DNA of 64,000 nt from Caenorhabditis elegans (lineage: Eukaryota > Nematoda > Chromadorea > Rhabditida > Rhabditidae). Location of the stretch: NCBI RefSeq assembly GCF_000002985.6, contig NC_003279.8, positions 7,378,001 to 7,442,000 of the forward strand. The letters run 5' to 3'. This document shows, in pieces, positions 23,697 to 35,296 of the stretch. A program made the translations under genes and the position numbers. Below the pieces are notes generated by a model, which worked only from the letters and a program-made list of their open reading frames with translations, searched no databases and was not told the origin of the DNA. Positions within the stretch are counted from its first letter, which is position 1, and the number at the start of each line of letters is the position of its first letter.

Positions 23697-24708
23697 ATGT
23701 CTTCAGCAACGTTTCTTTCGGTTATGGCCGGTTTATCCGGAATTGTGGTATTTGGAGCATTGATCTCTGTCTTCCATATTTATTCCGACATTAATTCGTT
23801 TGTTGAAGACAGTCATCGCGAATTGGGAGAGTTCAAGGTTAGTTTTTTATTAAATTAAAGTTTGAAAAAAATACATTTTGCTTAATTGAATTTTGAAGGG
23901 CTTTGCCAATGATGCTTGGAACTCAATGATAAACCAGGATGATTCTGTCCGTATGGCTCGTAGCGTCTTTGGTCGTCGTCGTCAAAAGAAGCAATCTCAA
24001 TGCAATTGTGGTCAACAAGCATCCAATTGTCCAGCTGGACCACCAGGACCACCAGGAGCATCAGGAGATAAGGGGCATGATGGACAACCAGGACAAGCTG
24101 GAAAACCAGGACAGCCTGGTGTTGCTGGGCCATCTCATCATCAGAAACAAGAATGCATCAAATGTCCACAAGGACTTCCAGGACCAGCTGGAGTTCCAGG
24201 ACAACCTGGACCAAAGGGACCAAATGGAAATCCAGGAGCCCCAGCACAAGGTGGAGGTCAGGGACCACCAGGACCTCCAGGGCCAGCTGGAAGTGCTGGA
24301 TCACCAGGACAGGCCGGAGCTCCAGGAAATCCTGGTAGCCCAGGAAAATCTGGACAACGTGGACGCGGTCTTCCAGGACCATCGGGTGCACCAGGACCAC
24401 AAGGACCACCAGGAGCCCCAGGTCAACCAGGAAGCGGGAATGCTCCAGGACCAGCTGGACCACCAGGGCCAGCAGGACCAAATGGACAACCAGGACATCC
24501 AGGACAAGATGGACAGCCAGGAGCACCAGGAAATGATGGAACACCAGGATCCGATGCTGCTTATTGTCCTTGCCCAACTCGTAGTTCTGTTCTTCGTCAT
24601 CGTAATGTCAACCGTCATCGTGCAGCTGCTTCAAAGAAGCGTGTTGTTGCCAAGAAGCGTGTTGCAAAGAAGCGTGTGGTTGCAGCTAGACGTCATGTTC
24701 AAGCTTAA
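23697..24708 (+). CDS. Cuticle collagen, left copy of a palindromic pair
   Basis: Exons 23697-23837 and 23899-24708 give 316 residues; the 61-base intron ends TTTTGAAG, a weak acceptor, but the join restores the collagen frame. The start [12 protein letters not shown] is followed by one hydrophobic segment (about 6-30, signal anchor), a spacer ending GEFK, then [10 protein letters not shown]. The site [11 protein letters not shown] is a likely subtilisin-type processing site. Then come [11 protein letters not shown], a short Gly-X-Y block, CIKC, a long Gly-X-Y block with few interruptions, and YCPC. The tail is strongly basic, with repeats of KKRVVA, and ends RRHVQA; this tail is unusual for a cuticle collagen and absent from the collagen at 8 kb. 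Differences from the right copy are Thr5 versus Met, one Val versus Ala and one Pro versus Ser in Gly-X-Y. AATAAA follows at 24739. Confidence 0.96.
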
Positions 24709-24738
24709 AATTATATATTTATTCTATAGACTCTTTCC

Positions 24739-24744
24739 AATAAA
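24739..24744 (+). terminator. Poly(A) signal of the left palindromic collagen
   Basis: AATAAA about 30 bases after the stop codon; the mirror copy has the same signal at 25305-25310. Confidence 0.8.
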
Positions 24745-24809
24745 AGTTTCTTTAAAACAATTTCATTTTTTTGCATTATATCAAGAGGACAAACAGTAGA
24801 AATCAACTT

Positions 24810-25239
24810 CTTTGCTGCTAATATTCTCAATATACAAAAAAGATGAATTTCACTGCGATTTCTCACATCTGATTAGCGGATTGAGCTTTTGCCAAAAAAG
24901 TTACAAACATTATTCTAATCTCATACAAACAATAGCCACATCAAATTCCATATACTTTCAGAAACATGAAAACAGAAAATACAAATAAACTAATTTGAGA
25001 GTTTGGAGCATATACATAGGTAATTTAGTAGATGCTAATAATAGGCTTACTTTCAATTTGCGTATCGGAAATGATGTATCGGAATGAAAATGTGAATGCA
25101 GAAGTTTTGACATGATGGATCCGATACCAACGATAACTTTTCATCAAATAAATCGGGAAACATCTGAAACATCATTAATCAAGAAGATAAGGTATTATAA
25201 ATGCTGATCACTCAAACGTCTTTTCATTGTCAAAGTGAT
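24810..25239. other. Unique spacer at the centre of the palindrome
   Basis: A 430-base AT-rich spacer separates the two near-identical arms; the collagens are convergent on it. I see no gene, no inverted repeat of its own and no transposon ends. Confidence 0.6.
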
Positions 25240-25304
25240 AAGTTGATTTCTACTGTTTGTCCTCTTGATATAATGCAAAAAAATGAAATTGTTTTAAAGA
25301 AACT

Positions 25305-25310
25305 TTTATT
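25305..25310 (-). terminator. Poly(A) signal of the right palindromic collagen
   Basis: AATAAA on the minus strand about 30 bases beyond the stop codon, the mirror of 24739-24744. Confidence 0.8.
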
Positions 25311-25340
25311 GGAAAGAGTCTATAGAATAAATATATAATT

Positions 25341-26352
25341 TTAAGCTTGAACATGACGTCTAGCTGCAACCACACGCTTCTTTGCAACACGCTTCTTGGC
25401 AACAACACGCTTCTTTGAAGCAGCTGCACGATGACGGTTGACATTACGATGACGAAGAACAGAACTACGAGTTGGGCAAGGACAATAAGCAGCATCGGAT
25501 CCTGGTGTTCCATCATTTCCTGGTGCTCCTGGCTGTCCATCTTGTCCTGGATGTCCTGGTTGTCCATTTGGTCCTGCTGGCCCTGGTGGTCCAGCTGGTC
25601 CTGGAGCATTCCCGCTTCCTGGTTGACCTGGGGCTCCTGGTGGTCCTTGTGATCCTGGTGCACCCGATGGTCCTGGAAGACCGCGTCCACGTTGTCCAGA
25701 TTTTCCTGGGCTACCAGGATTTCCTGGAGCTCCGGCCTGTCCTGGTGATCCAGCACTTCCAGCTGGCCCTGGAGGTCCTGGTGGTCCCTGACCTCCACCT
25801 TGTGCTGGGGCTCCTGGATTTCCATTTGGTCCCTTTGGTCCAGGTTGTCCTGGAGCTCCAGCTGGTCCTGGAAGTCCTTGTGGACATTTGATGCATTCTT
25901 GTTTCTGATGATGAGATGGCCCAGCAACACCAGGCTGTCCTGGTTTTCCAGCTTGTCCTGGTTGTCCATCATGCCCCTTATCTCCTGATGCTCCTGGTGG
26001 TCCTGGTGGTCCAGCTGGACAATTGGATGCTTGTTGACCACAATTGCATTGAGATTGCTTCTTTTGACGACGACGACCAAAGACGCTACGAGCCATACGG
26101 ACAGAATCATCCTGGTTTATCATTGAGTTCCAAGCATCATTGGCAAAGCCCTTCAAAATTCAATTAAGCAAAATGTATTTTTTTCAAACTTTAATTTAAT
26201 AAAAAACTAACCTTGAACTCTCCCAATTCGCGATGACTGTCTTCAACAAACGAATTAATGTCGGAATAAATATGGAAGACAGAGATCAATGCTCCAAATA
26301 CCACAATTCCGGATAAACCGGCCATAACCGAAAGAAACATTGCTGAAGACAT
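25341..26352 (-). CDS. Cuticle collagen, right copy of a palindromic pair
   Basis: Mirror copy of the collagen at 23697-24708: exons 26352-26212 and 26150-25341, 316 residues. The intron, the start context and the 3' sequence match the left copy exactly as far as I could compare. It reads MSSAMF where the left copy reads MSSATF, GPAGAPG where the left has GPAGVPG, and GAPGSQG where the left has GAPGPQG. All three are single-base transitions. The domain order is as in the left copy: signal anchor, RXXR-type site, CNC/CIKC/CPC cysteine clusters, two Gly-X-Y blocks and a KKRVVA-rich basic tail. The promoter-proximal 245 bases are also shared, so similar expression is expected (inference). Confidence 0.96.
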
Positions 26353-27039
26353 TCTACCAGGTGAATGACTGTGTTCCAACAATTTTCAGTCACTCCTTTT
26401 AAAGCAATAGCCATCACTTGAACTGTTCAGATTAGGTTCACAGTGTAAAGTTTCGAAAAAAGGACAAGAAGAGAATGGGTTCCAGAGAAGTTTGCTGTAA
26501 TCTGTTGACTTCTTTGTGGCGATGTTCATTAAAAAATATTATACGTTCCCGAAGAGACGCAAGTCATTTTTAAGATTGACTGGCCAATTCAATTTTCTTC
26601 TCTTTCAGTTTAATTTAAAATGTATCATATTAAGGAAGCTTTGCAAAAATTTCGGCAACAACAAAATTTTCCAAACTTGTATCTAATTGACACAACTTCG
26701 AATACTAGAAAAAAAAACTGTATGTACACTTTTGTCAAGTATTGGTATGTTCAAATTTGTGTCAAAGATCACCCAATCGAATACATCAAATCATTCTGAC
26801 CGTGTTATCAATCTATGAATAGATGATCGACTTTTGATTTTTAAAAACAATCTCCATCTTACCATCTTATCTTCAGAATGATCTCGTGACGTCATCCCTT
26901 TCCGTACTCTCCCTGAACTTTGTATTCAGAAGCTGTATTATACTGCTCATCCCGCCTTTTTGTTCGTCAAACTGGTTAGCAGTCTGGCACACCTTTTCGA
27001 CAATTTATATCAGAAAAATGAGGAAAATTGAGCTCAGAC
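26353..27039. promoter_or_regulatory. Shared intergenic region, right collagen and TauE-like gene (divergent)
   Basis: About 0.69 kb of divergent intergenic DNA, compared with 0.9 kb on the left side. The part next to the collagen (to 26599) is inside the near-identical arm; the rest has diverged from the left side. Confidence 0.5.
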
Positions 27040-30000
27040 ATGACGGAGCTATTGAAAGATGAACCGACAAGAGTTGGGTCTTGGTGTAAAAAGTATCTTC
27101 TTGAAGGTATGGTTTTTTTTCTCGTTTCACTTGTTTTAATTATAGTTATTCAGGTCAACAACTTGACGAGAAACATGCTGAAAAGATTACAAACTTTCCT
27201 GTTAATCCAACATTTGCTGATTACATTCTTATCAAGTATCGAAAGTTTGTCGCTGTGTTGATACCGTTTGTTTTCATTCATGTAAGTTTTTTCTCTTCCT
27301 CTCTCTTCTCTCAGTTGCCATTAAAGTATTTAAAAAATTTCCAGACATTTTGGTGGGCGACAGCCATCAAGCATGACTTTTTCCATTACTACCCAGAATA
27401 TTGGCATATGCCTGTTACAATGGTTGTTGGAGCACTCATATCTGGAATGACTGCTGAAGGAGCTGGAGCTGTTGCTTTTCCCGTTATGACTTTAGTTCTT
27501 CATTTAGCACCGTCGATTGCTAGAGATTTTGCACTTATGATCCAGTCAATTGGTATGTTCTTGTTTAATTTTGGAATATTTAAGTTTGGCTCTGATAAAG
27601 AGCAGTTACAAAACGGTGAAGAAAAAATTGAAATAGTCAAGAAGTGTAGTCTAACATTTATTTTTAATTTCTCAAGCAATAATAACAAGTCTGAAAACTT
27701 TTTTGGGAGAAAAGTGAAAAAAAATTTTTATAGAAAAATAGAAAAATAGAAATAGAGAAAAATAATTTAACTACTTTGAAAATGTATAGTAAGTTAGAAA
27801 TGTTATTCAATAAATCCTCTACAATTTACAGGTATGATGGCTGCATTCGTCTGTGTAATATTTATGAAAGTAAAGTTTGATGAACGATCAGTTATATTTG
27901 GCATCGCAGGAGCCATACCAGGTTTCATTTTCGGAGTCCATTGCGTAATTTTTGAATCTTGAACCTCTTGCTGATTTCGAATTACAGATTGATCCTCTCT
28001 TCACCGGAGCTCAAAAGAAAATGCTCTTTGTTTCTATTTGGACATCATTTGCATTTGCTCTCGGAATTTTGAATGCTCAGAAAAAGCGACCGACATTTGT
28101 TAAAATTCCTGAATTTTGTTTCTGGAAAGGTCTGCTTCTGTTTCTAACAGGTGTTGTTGGAGGAATTTTTGATGCATTTGCTGGAAGTGGAATTGATATT
28201 TGTATGTTTTCAACGCTAACCCTTTTGTTCCGGGTTAGTGAGAAGACAGCGACACCTACAACAATGATATTAAAAGGTACACATCCATCATTCTTCATTT
28301 GATTATGGAATCTTATTTTGACAGGTGTTGTATCAATGTTCGGGTTTTACTACAGAGCTGTTCAAATGGGTGATATATCGGAAATTGCATGGAAATATTT
28401 TACATGCACAATACCAGTTGTTGCGACAATGGGTTCGTTTTGAAATTGTTCGAAAAACTTCAAACATCTTATTGAATTCTGTAAAATCTGCGTAGAAATC
28501 TGGCTACTCGGTACTGATAGAACAAACCTAACATATCTTGAAGTTTATAGTTGTAACCAGCTGAAACTTGCTGGTCACTTTTTATATCGCAAACCCTAAA
28601 AAACAATCAGCAGACTTCAGATATAACAGACATTTTTCTAAAGTAATCTTCCATTTTTCTCTGTAGATATATGTTGAAAAATGCAGTGAAATATTCAATA
28701 TAGACTTTGCTCGACGTTTCTTAGCTACCTCTTACCCGGGGTTTGCCCAAGTTTCACGCATCTAACGTCAACGTTTTTTAACGCAAACTCCCTCATCCGG
28801 GTCTTTTCAAAGTAATTTTTTATTCATATTTTCTCACTTAAAAATTTTTTAATCCTTTAATCCTTTTTTTGACCATAGTCAGTTTTTGAGCAACTTCCCA
28901 AAACGTTCATTTCAAAACAAAACTAATTTCTAAAAGTACAAATAATTTTCTACTTTTCTATGTAAATCGCAGAGAAAAAACTTCGGCACAACATGAAGAA
29001 AAATGGGATTCTGTAAAGGTGTCGAAAAAATGTTCCTCACAAATCTGTTGTCTAAACACGACAAAAGCAATAAAAACAAAGTTAGATAGACAGTATTGTA
29101 TAAATGTTTTTCATATTTTTCACGTGAATAAATAAAAAAATCAGTAATTTCAGCAAAGTTCCATACTATTTTCTGAAAATTTTGATTTTTCCCCATAACA
29201 TCGTTTATTTTTAACATTTTCTCTTCAAATTTTGATAAATAGTCATACTTTTCAGTCCTCTATCAGATTCCAAAAAAATTTTTCAAAAATGTTGGCTCAT
29301 CTCCAAAATCGTCCTCCGCTCTGAAAAACGAAAGTGGACCTTCGCCTTCCGAAAAATGGGCGAAAAAATGAAATTGCGATTTTTGGTTCGAAAAAAATAT
29401 TTTTAGAATGCTGAGAACACGTTAAACACGAATATCATAATTATTTTGAGATCCGGATGTTCTGAAAATGTCTAACATAGATTTAAAAAAGCATGCATTT
29501 ATTTTCATTTTCAACGTGAAAGTTTTGTGCAGCTTTTAGATTCCAAAAGAATCTCAAAGTTTAGAGATTAATTAGAGATTATTTTTCAGAAAGTTTATAT
29601 AGAAAGATAAAGAAATATTTGTACTTTCTGAAAATAACTACACGATCAATTGAAAGTTTTCATAATTTGCTCAAAAACTGACTTAAACGAAGTAAAATAT
29701 CCAGTCTAGACGCGAAGTAACTTCCATTCGGCTGCAGATGTTCATTTAAACTTTAAATTGTTTCGAGGCTAATAGTTTTCACATTATTATTAATTTTCAG
29801 CTCCCATTGGCTCATTTCTGGGATCTCATCTTCATCGTCAAGTAATTGCAGCTTTGATTTACATTCTTGAAGCAGCTTCGCTTGTTGGATTCTTATTGAC
29901 CAAACCAACATGGTTTCTTATCATCATGTCAGGTATTCGTATCCGAAAGTTATAACCATGCCACTATTTACAATACTTTAGTTGTCATAATTGGCTGTGG

Positions 30001-30127
30001 ATTTGTCTTTTTCTCAGTAATGGCAAAAACTGGAGAAGTTCTAATGAGATACATTGATTCGAATCAAGTGGAAGATGATGAGGAGAAGACGGAAATCGAA
30101 ACAGAGATGGAAGTTCGATTTACATGA
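27040..30127 (+). CDS. TauE/SafE-family multi-pass membrane protein (right copy)
   Basis: Paralogue of the gene at 20908-22797 in mirror orientation, 396 residues. Exons: 27040-27106, 27154-27281, 27345-27552, 27832-27944, 27988-28276, 28325-28432, 29801-29932, 29982-30127. The start at 27040 (MTELLKDEPTRVGSW) is in frame with the conserved WCKKYLLEG that begins the family core in both copies. The signature blocks are GMTAEGAGAVAFPVMTLVLH with LAPSIARDFALMIQSIG, and GGIFDAFAGSGIDICMF with VSEKTATPTTMILKG. The core is largely conserved, but the N-terminus is ten residues shorter and the acidic tail (QVEDDEEKTEIETEMEVRFT) is different and longer than in the left copy. Intron 6 is 1368 bases here against 61 in the left copy. 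A poly(A) signal follows at 30179. TauE/SafE proteins are thought to export small anions; the substrate here is unknown. Confidence 0.9.
28433..29800. other. Enlarged intron of the right TauE-like gene, with internal inverted repeat
   Basis: This 1368-base intron corresponds to a 61-base intron in the left paralogue. It contains an exact 16-base inverted repeat (GTCAGTTTTTGAGCAA) at 28878-28893 and 29667-29682. Imperfect similarity continues inward for about 80 bases on each arm (for example AAGTACAAATA). This looks like an inserted foldback element about 800 bases long, with perhaps further inserted DNA to its left. No coding potential was seen. Confidence 0.5.
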
Positions 30128-30178
30128 CAATATGAACAATTAATAAGATTTGTTTTGTATTCAATGTTGAAAAAAATC

Positions 30179-30184
30179 AATAAA
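30179..30184 (+). terminator. Poly(A) signal of the right TauE-like gene
   Basis: AATAAA 52 bases after the TGA at 30125-30127. Confidence 0.7.
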
Positions 30185-33097
30185 GTTCAAAGCGAACCGT
30201 TTGAGTAGGAATGGATATTGCGTAAACGACTTGTGAATGTAATCATTTAAATACTGACTTCGAATCTGGGAATCATAATTAAATTTCTTCACTACTGCTG
30301 CTATACAAATGTCCAGCTCCACCTCCCCTTTTCTCTTTTGTTTTGTCACCATCCATCATTTGTCACCATTTTCCGAATATCTTTACATGAATCCACATTT
30401 CCGTTTTCTATGACACTCGTAGCACAAAAACGTCCAAAAAAAAAGTCCGAATGACCTCGTTTTTGTTCCATTTATTTGCTGATTTTTCACAATTCCCCAG
30501 ATGATTTTTTTGACGTTCTTTACTGCTTGACTTCGGGTTGGGACACAGCAAAAAATCGAGAAAAATGGACGCAAAAGACAAAAGAAACGTTTGTTTCTTG
30601 TTTCCTGCTTTTTAAATACAACACTTTTTTGCTCTTTTAGACCTAGTTGACTGGTAGAAAACGTATAAAAGTCAACTTGAATCTTAAAAAATTAATGATT
30701 CCGACATATGCCGTCCTTTCATGAAAAGTTGTTTGTTCTAATCGTTATTTTCATTGGAAACAATGAACCAAAAAAGAGTAGATTTTTAATTGATCAGTAA
30801 CTTTTTACTCAATGCATAGGGCGGCAAACTTTTTACAGCAAAATTCCGTAAATTCTAATAAATCGAGGTTCCCGATCGTGGGGGTTTTGCAAACATATTT
30901 TGCAATATGAGTACCGAAAAACCATCAAAATAGTTTGATTTGAACCTTGATTTGAGCTTGCAAAATTTGGATACAGTTTTGACACATACCGCCTGGGTTA
31001 ATCCTATTTGTTTCCCCCGTCATCTATAACCCCGATTTGCTCGGTGTTCAAAATTCAAGATAATCATAGGCCAGGTGAGACAATCTGGTCCACCTTTTTT
31101 TTTGATTTTATTATCATAACCAACTTCAGTAATTAGCTTATGATACTGTGATCACCCATTTCGGAAATAATCTTCGTAAAATATAATGTTTTGTGATACA
31201 CATCATGTCATTAATTGCTATGGCGTCGGTTTAAACTCTTATATTTTCTTGCTCTTCTGCCTCTCCTTCTTCCGATTTTTCGAATCAATCAAGATGTTCG
31301 TCGCTCGTAATTCGACCTTTTTGCTTTCTTTCTCGCTGTTGTCCGCAGTCTGTGTCGTACACACGTCAAAATGTCGAGAAGGCGCCTAAATTTAAGATAT
31401 TTGATCCCAGATAGGCAGGAGAGCAGTGTGTGAGCTCCTCGTTTGGCCTCTTATCTCGATATTCAACGCTTCTTCTGTTTCTTCATCTTCCCCTAATCGA
31501 CTTTTCACCCCACTTTTTCGACATACTTGACAGCTGTTTGAGTGAAGAAATTCTGAGTGAAAGTTTAGTAATTGAGAGATTTCATTTCGCACCTGCAAGT
31601 TCTTAATTCACTTTTTCGAGCTCACAAGCTCTGGTGTTTCACCTTTCTCTTTTTGTACTCCAAGCCACGATCTTAGAATACTTTCATAACAAATCCACGT
31701 CATCATATCTACCACCGTCAATGTTTTCATGTTTTTCTTTGTATCTTTTTTTGTGATCGGCAAGTCTTCTCCCTCATTTCCCGTGCAAAAGTAGCCACTG
31801 CAGTGTCCCCCATCACTAATTCATGAGACGATCGACACATGACGGGACCCGCCCGAAGTGTCTCACTCCTCCCAGACGTGCACTTCCTTCCTCTGACACC
31901 CCAGACAATAAAAGTCCGTTTTTGAACAGCTTCTCCTTGGAATTGTCACTATTCTTCCATTGTTTTAATGCATTTTTGTTTCCTTCTCGTGGGTGGTGCT
32001 TTTTGCACTTTTTAAACGAAGCTGTTTAAGTAATAAAAGGGGTTTGGTCGGTCAAAAAAAAAGTAGCACTTGGGGCGAGAGAAATATATAAAGAAAATGT
32101 GAATAAAAAATAAAGTTCCGCCTTTAAAAATTTAATGACAAAACCCGTCCAGTTTTGAGCAAGTTTGAGATTTCTAGTTGCTCAAGTTCTTTGGAATGTA
32201 CAAATTATTCTGGTAAAAGATTTTTTAAAAACAGTACTGACATTTTGAAAACTAATTCAAAGAGTTGGAGTATTGTTAATTATATTAACAACGGCCAAGA
32301 ATTGAAAATATACGAACTGTAACTTCTACTCACTGTTTTAACAGTAAATAGTTATAGGAAATCATCTTGATAGGCTGTGATGTTCCCTGCTCAAATGTAT
32401 CTCTAAAATCCTTCGCGTATTTGTTCCGGTTAAATTTTTGAAAGTGTTCGTTATCTTTTCTTTTAAAACTTGTTTCATGGTGACAGCTGTTGTCACATCA
32501 AAAGTGATGAGCTATCATTTTTGAAGCTTATTGAGGGAGTAATGATATCAGTTTGAACTTTCCATATTCGAGTATCAGGTTACAAACATAAATTCTAGTT
32601 AAGAGAACAGGTGATAAATGTTAGAAAAGTTCAAAGAAAATTAATATTTCACATATTTTTAGATTTTAATTAATTGAGTACGCGTTTCATATTGGAGAAA
32701 TGCAGGTTAGCCAATTTGCCAAAAATTGAAATTGCAGATTTGTCTAAAGTGTTAGTTTTAGACGGTTTTTTTATGAGCAAAACAACTTGCCACCGTAAAA
32801 TTTAAAAAAATTGATATTTCCTAAAATTTCTTTACCTTTTTTTGTTAAAGTTTCAGCAATTTGATCAAATATGCCAAAAAAATTACGTTTGCCGATTCAC
32901 GTGCCACATAGCGTGAAAGAGCGAATGGGGAATCCAAATAACCAACCTCACACGAATTAGTCTATCAAAAAAGAAAATAGTATATAAAAACTCGGGATAC
33001 TAAGTCTATGTACTGCTATTGAATTCTAGAGAAAATAGGAACTCATCTAACATTATGTAATTTTCCCAGACAAATTACCACGTTGATCTGGTTGTTG

Positions 33098-33150
33098 ATT
33101 TTTGCATTTTTGTCTGCATTTTTGTCATTTTTGCATTTTTGCATTTTTGT
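33098..33150. repeat. Tandem CATTTTTG-type simple repeat
   Basis: About seven units of (G)CATTTTT with small variations (TTTTTGCATTTTTGTCTGCA and similar). Confidence 0.75.
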
Positions 33151-35227
33151 CGGGAATAGCTCAAACATACAAAATATTCACGCCTTCTTTCATTTTCTTT
33201 TCCACATATATTTTCTTCCCACAGTCTTCTTATTCTCTTACTTCTTTTTTTCGCATAAATATATATTCACACCCGTTTTTTATTCACACTTAATTGGCTC
33301 GGGGAGCAATTGCGGCTCTCTCTCTCTTGGCTGTTACACAAAACAAATACACAAAACCGCTTCAAGTCGCCCCCGAGAGCCTCCCGAAAATATAAAACTC
33401 TTGGCGTTTCTATTTTTTCGATTAAAAATATAAGTTTTAGGTTTCCTTTTATATATTTTCTCTTGTTTTTCCGCAATCCAGAACTTGAAACTGACTTTGT
33501 TTTCCCACGATTCAAGAAATATAGAGCTTTTAGGTTTTTCAACAATAATTTTGAAATCTGAAATGAAATTTATTTTATTTTCTCAGAGCCCTTTTTTTTT
33601 AATTTTCTATTATCCTAAAATGTTTTTAGCATCAGACTTTTGAAGATTTTATGTTTTGCAATTTCTTATCAGAAATATTCCGTTTTGTACTTGTAGGGAC
33701 TGTGTTGCTGCCATATTTGGATTTTTGAAAATTTTTGATAGACTTATTCAGTGAAATTCATTGATAAATTTATTTTGTAAAAAAACCTGAAATTATTTAG
33801 AGTTTTGATTCTAGACGTATATTTGGAAAGTATGCACATTTTTTCAAAATGTATTTATATATTCAGATATTGACCTATTAACAGAATAATTGAAAAACAT
33901 ATAAAAATAATTGCAACTCCATTTTAAATATAAAAAAATAGGGAAATTTCAAAGCAAACCAAAAAATAAAATTCGCCCAAATCAGCCGTAATTTTTTGAA
34001 ATTATGTTTTTCATGCAACTGCTCCCTAAATACTTGTCATTTACTCAAACCTAACAAAAAAAACCAGATCATCCCAATCGATATGAGCTATGCGATAAAA
34101 GAAAACTAGATCCTTTTCAAAATTTTATAAAATTTCATATTTTCAGGAACAGGTGAAAAATAGAAAAAAAATTAATAATTGATTTGAACAAGAAATGTTT
34201 ACAGGCCTTTCAAAACTAAAAATGTTCACTGCGACGGAAGTTTAGTTATGCCCAGTCAAGCTTTTCAATTTGTTTGTTTTCGAAAATGTTTTGACTCTAA
34301 ATTCAAACGTTTCAAAATGAAAACTTATCCAAATTTATAAATGTCTCTGAACTCTCACTCTATTCATTTTATTCTCCCACATTCTTTTTACTCGTCATTT
34401 CCTATTTATTCAGTCACAATTCTTTGTCGTTTTCAGGTTTATTCAGAACCTTTTTCTTCTTTTTCTTCAATGCTCTTTGTTCTCAATTATCAACCGTCTA
34501 GAGAATTTGGGTGGTCTAATTTGTAACGTAAATTTCAGTTGTTTTAGTTGAAAAAGCTGAGAGACGCTATATAGTATAGGTTGCCGAAAAGCCGAAAACG
34601 TTGAACTTCCTTAAATATAAACTGAAGCAAACAATGAAATATTATAGTCAAGAAAATAAAAAACTCAAAAAGAAAAGTGTCTTAAAAAAACATCCTGAAT
34701 TGTTTTAGATTATTCAAAATTTAAATTCAAAGTTCTGGAGAGTTTACATTTTTTAGAATTTGCAGTTAAAAATACTATAGCAATCTTCAAGAATCAAATT
34801 CCAAAACTTGGCATAATTCTATTTATAAAACTAATAAAGGTAAGTAATTTGAATAGAATTGTCTGTTAGGTTGGTCCTCAGGTTTCCGCATGCGTGCTCC
34901 TTTGACCAACATCGGTTTCCTCGTTTTTCGCCACTTTTTTGCATTTTTTCTCATTCGCATTCTTTGTTTCTCTCTTTTTCTTGTTCCGCCATTCAGTTTT
35001 TTTTTTCAAAAAAAAGAACAGAAAAACGGAGAAGCGATTCGTAAGCGAGCGATAAAAAGTGAAGTATGCGCTCTTTTTTGAAAAAAAACGAGGAAGGAGG
35101 AGCAGATGAACAAGTAAAAAATGTTGTTTGAAAGTCAATTTTGCTTTCATTGGCGATATTTTTTTTTATCAGAATTTCAATTTTCACATTCATCGGGATT
35201 TAAAGTTTTCCAATAAGGAATTCGCTC

Positions 35228-35296
35228 CGCCCATTTTCAAACCAATCAGCGTCGTCGAACTCCATTCACTTTATCTGATTGGTTCAAAAGTGGGCG
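35228..35296. repeat. Hairpin with 22-base arms and 25-base loop
   Basis: Arms 35228-35249 and 35275-35296 match at 19 of 22 positions when one is reverse-complemented. One of the three mismatches would be a G-U pair in RNA. Each arm contains CCAATCAG or its complement and CGCCCA, so the region also carries two inverted CCAAT-type boxes. Confidence 0.7.

Larger units (their letters stand above)
23450..24809. repeat. Left arm of near-identical 1.36-kb inverted repeat
   Basis: This segment and 25240-26599 are reverse complements with no length change; coordinates of matching bases always sum to 50049. It contains the whole collagen gene, its intron, about 245 bases upstream and about 100 bases downstream. 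I found only four mismatches by eye. Confidence 0.95.
25240..26599. repeat. Right arm of near-identical 1.36-kb inverted repeat
   Basis: Reverse complement of 23450-24809. Beyond 26599 the match drops abruptly: an indel and many substitutions appear within the next 60 bases. Confidence 0.95.

Noticed and set aside
31294..31389. 31-codon frame starting MFVARNSTFLLS that resembles a secreted peptide
   Set aside because: Too short to support, with no matching downstream exon or splice site and no cleavage-site context.
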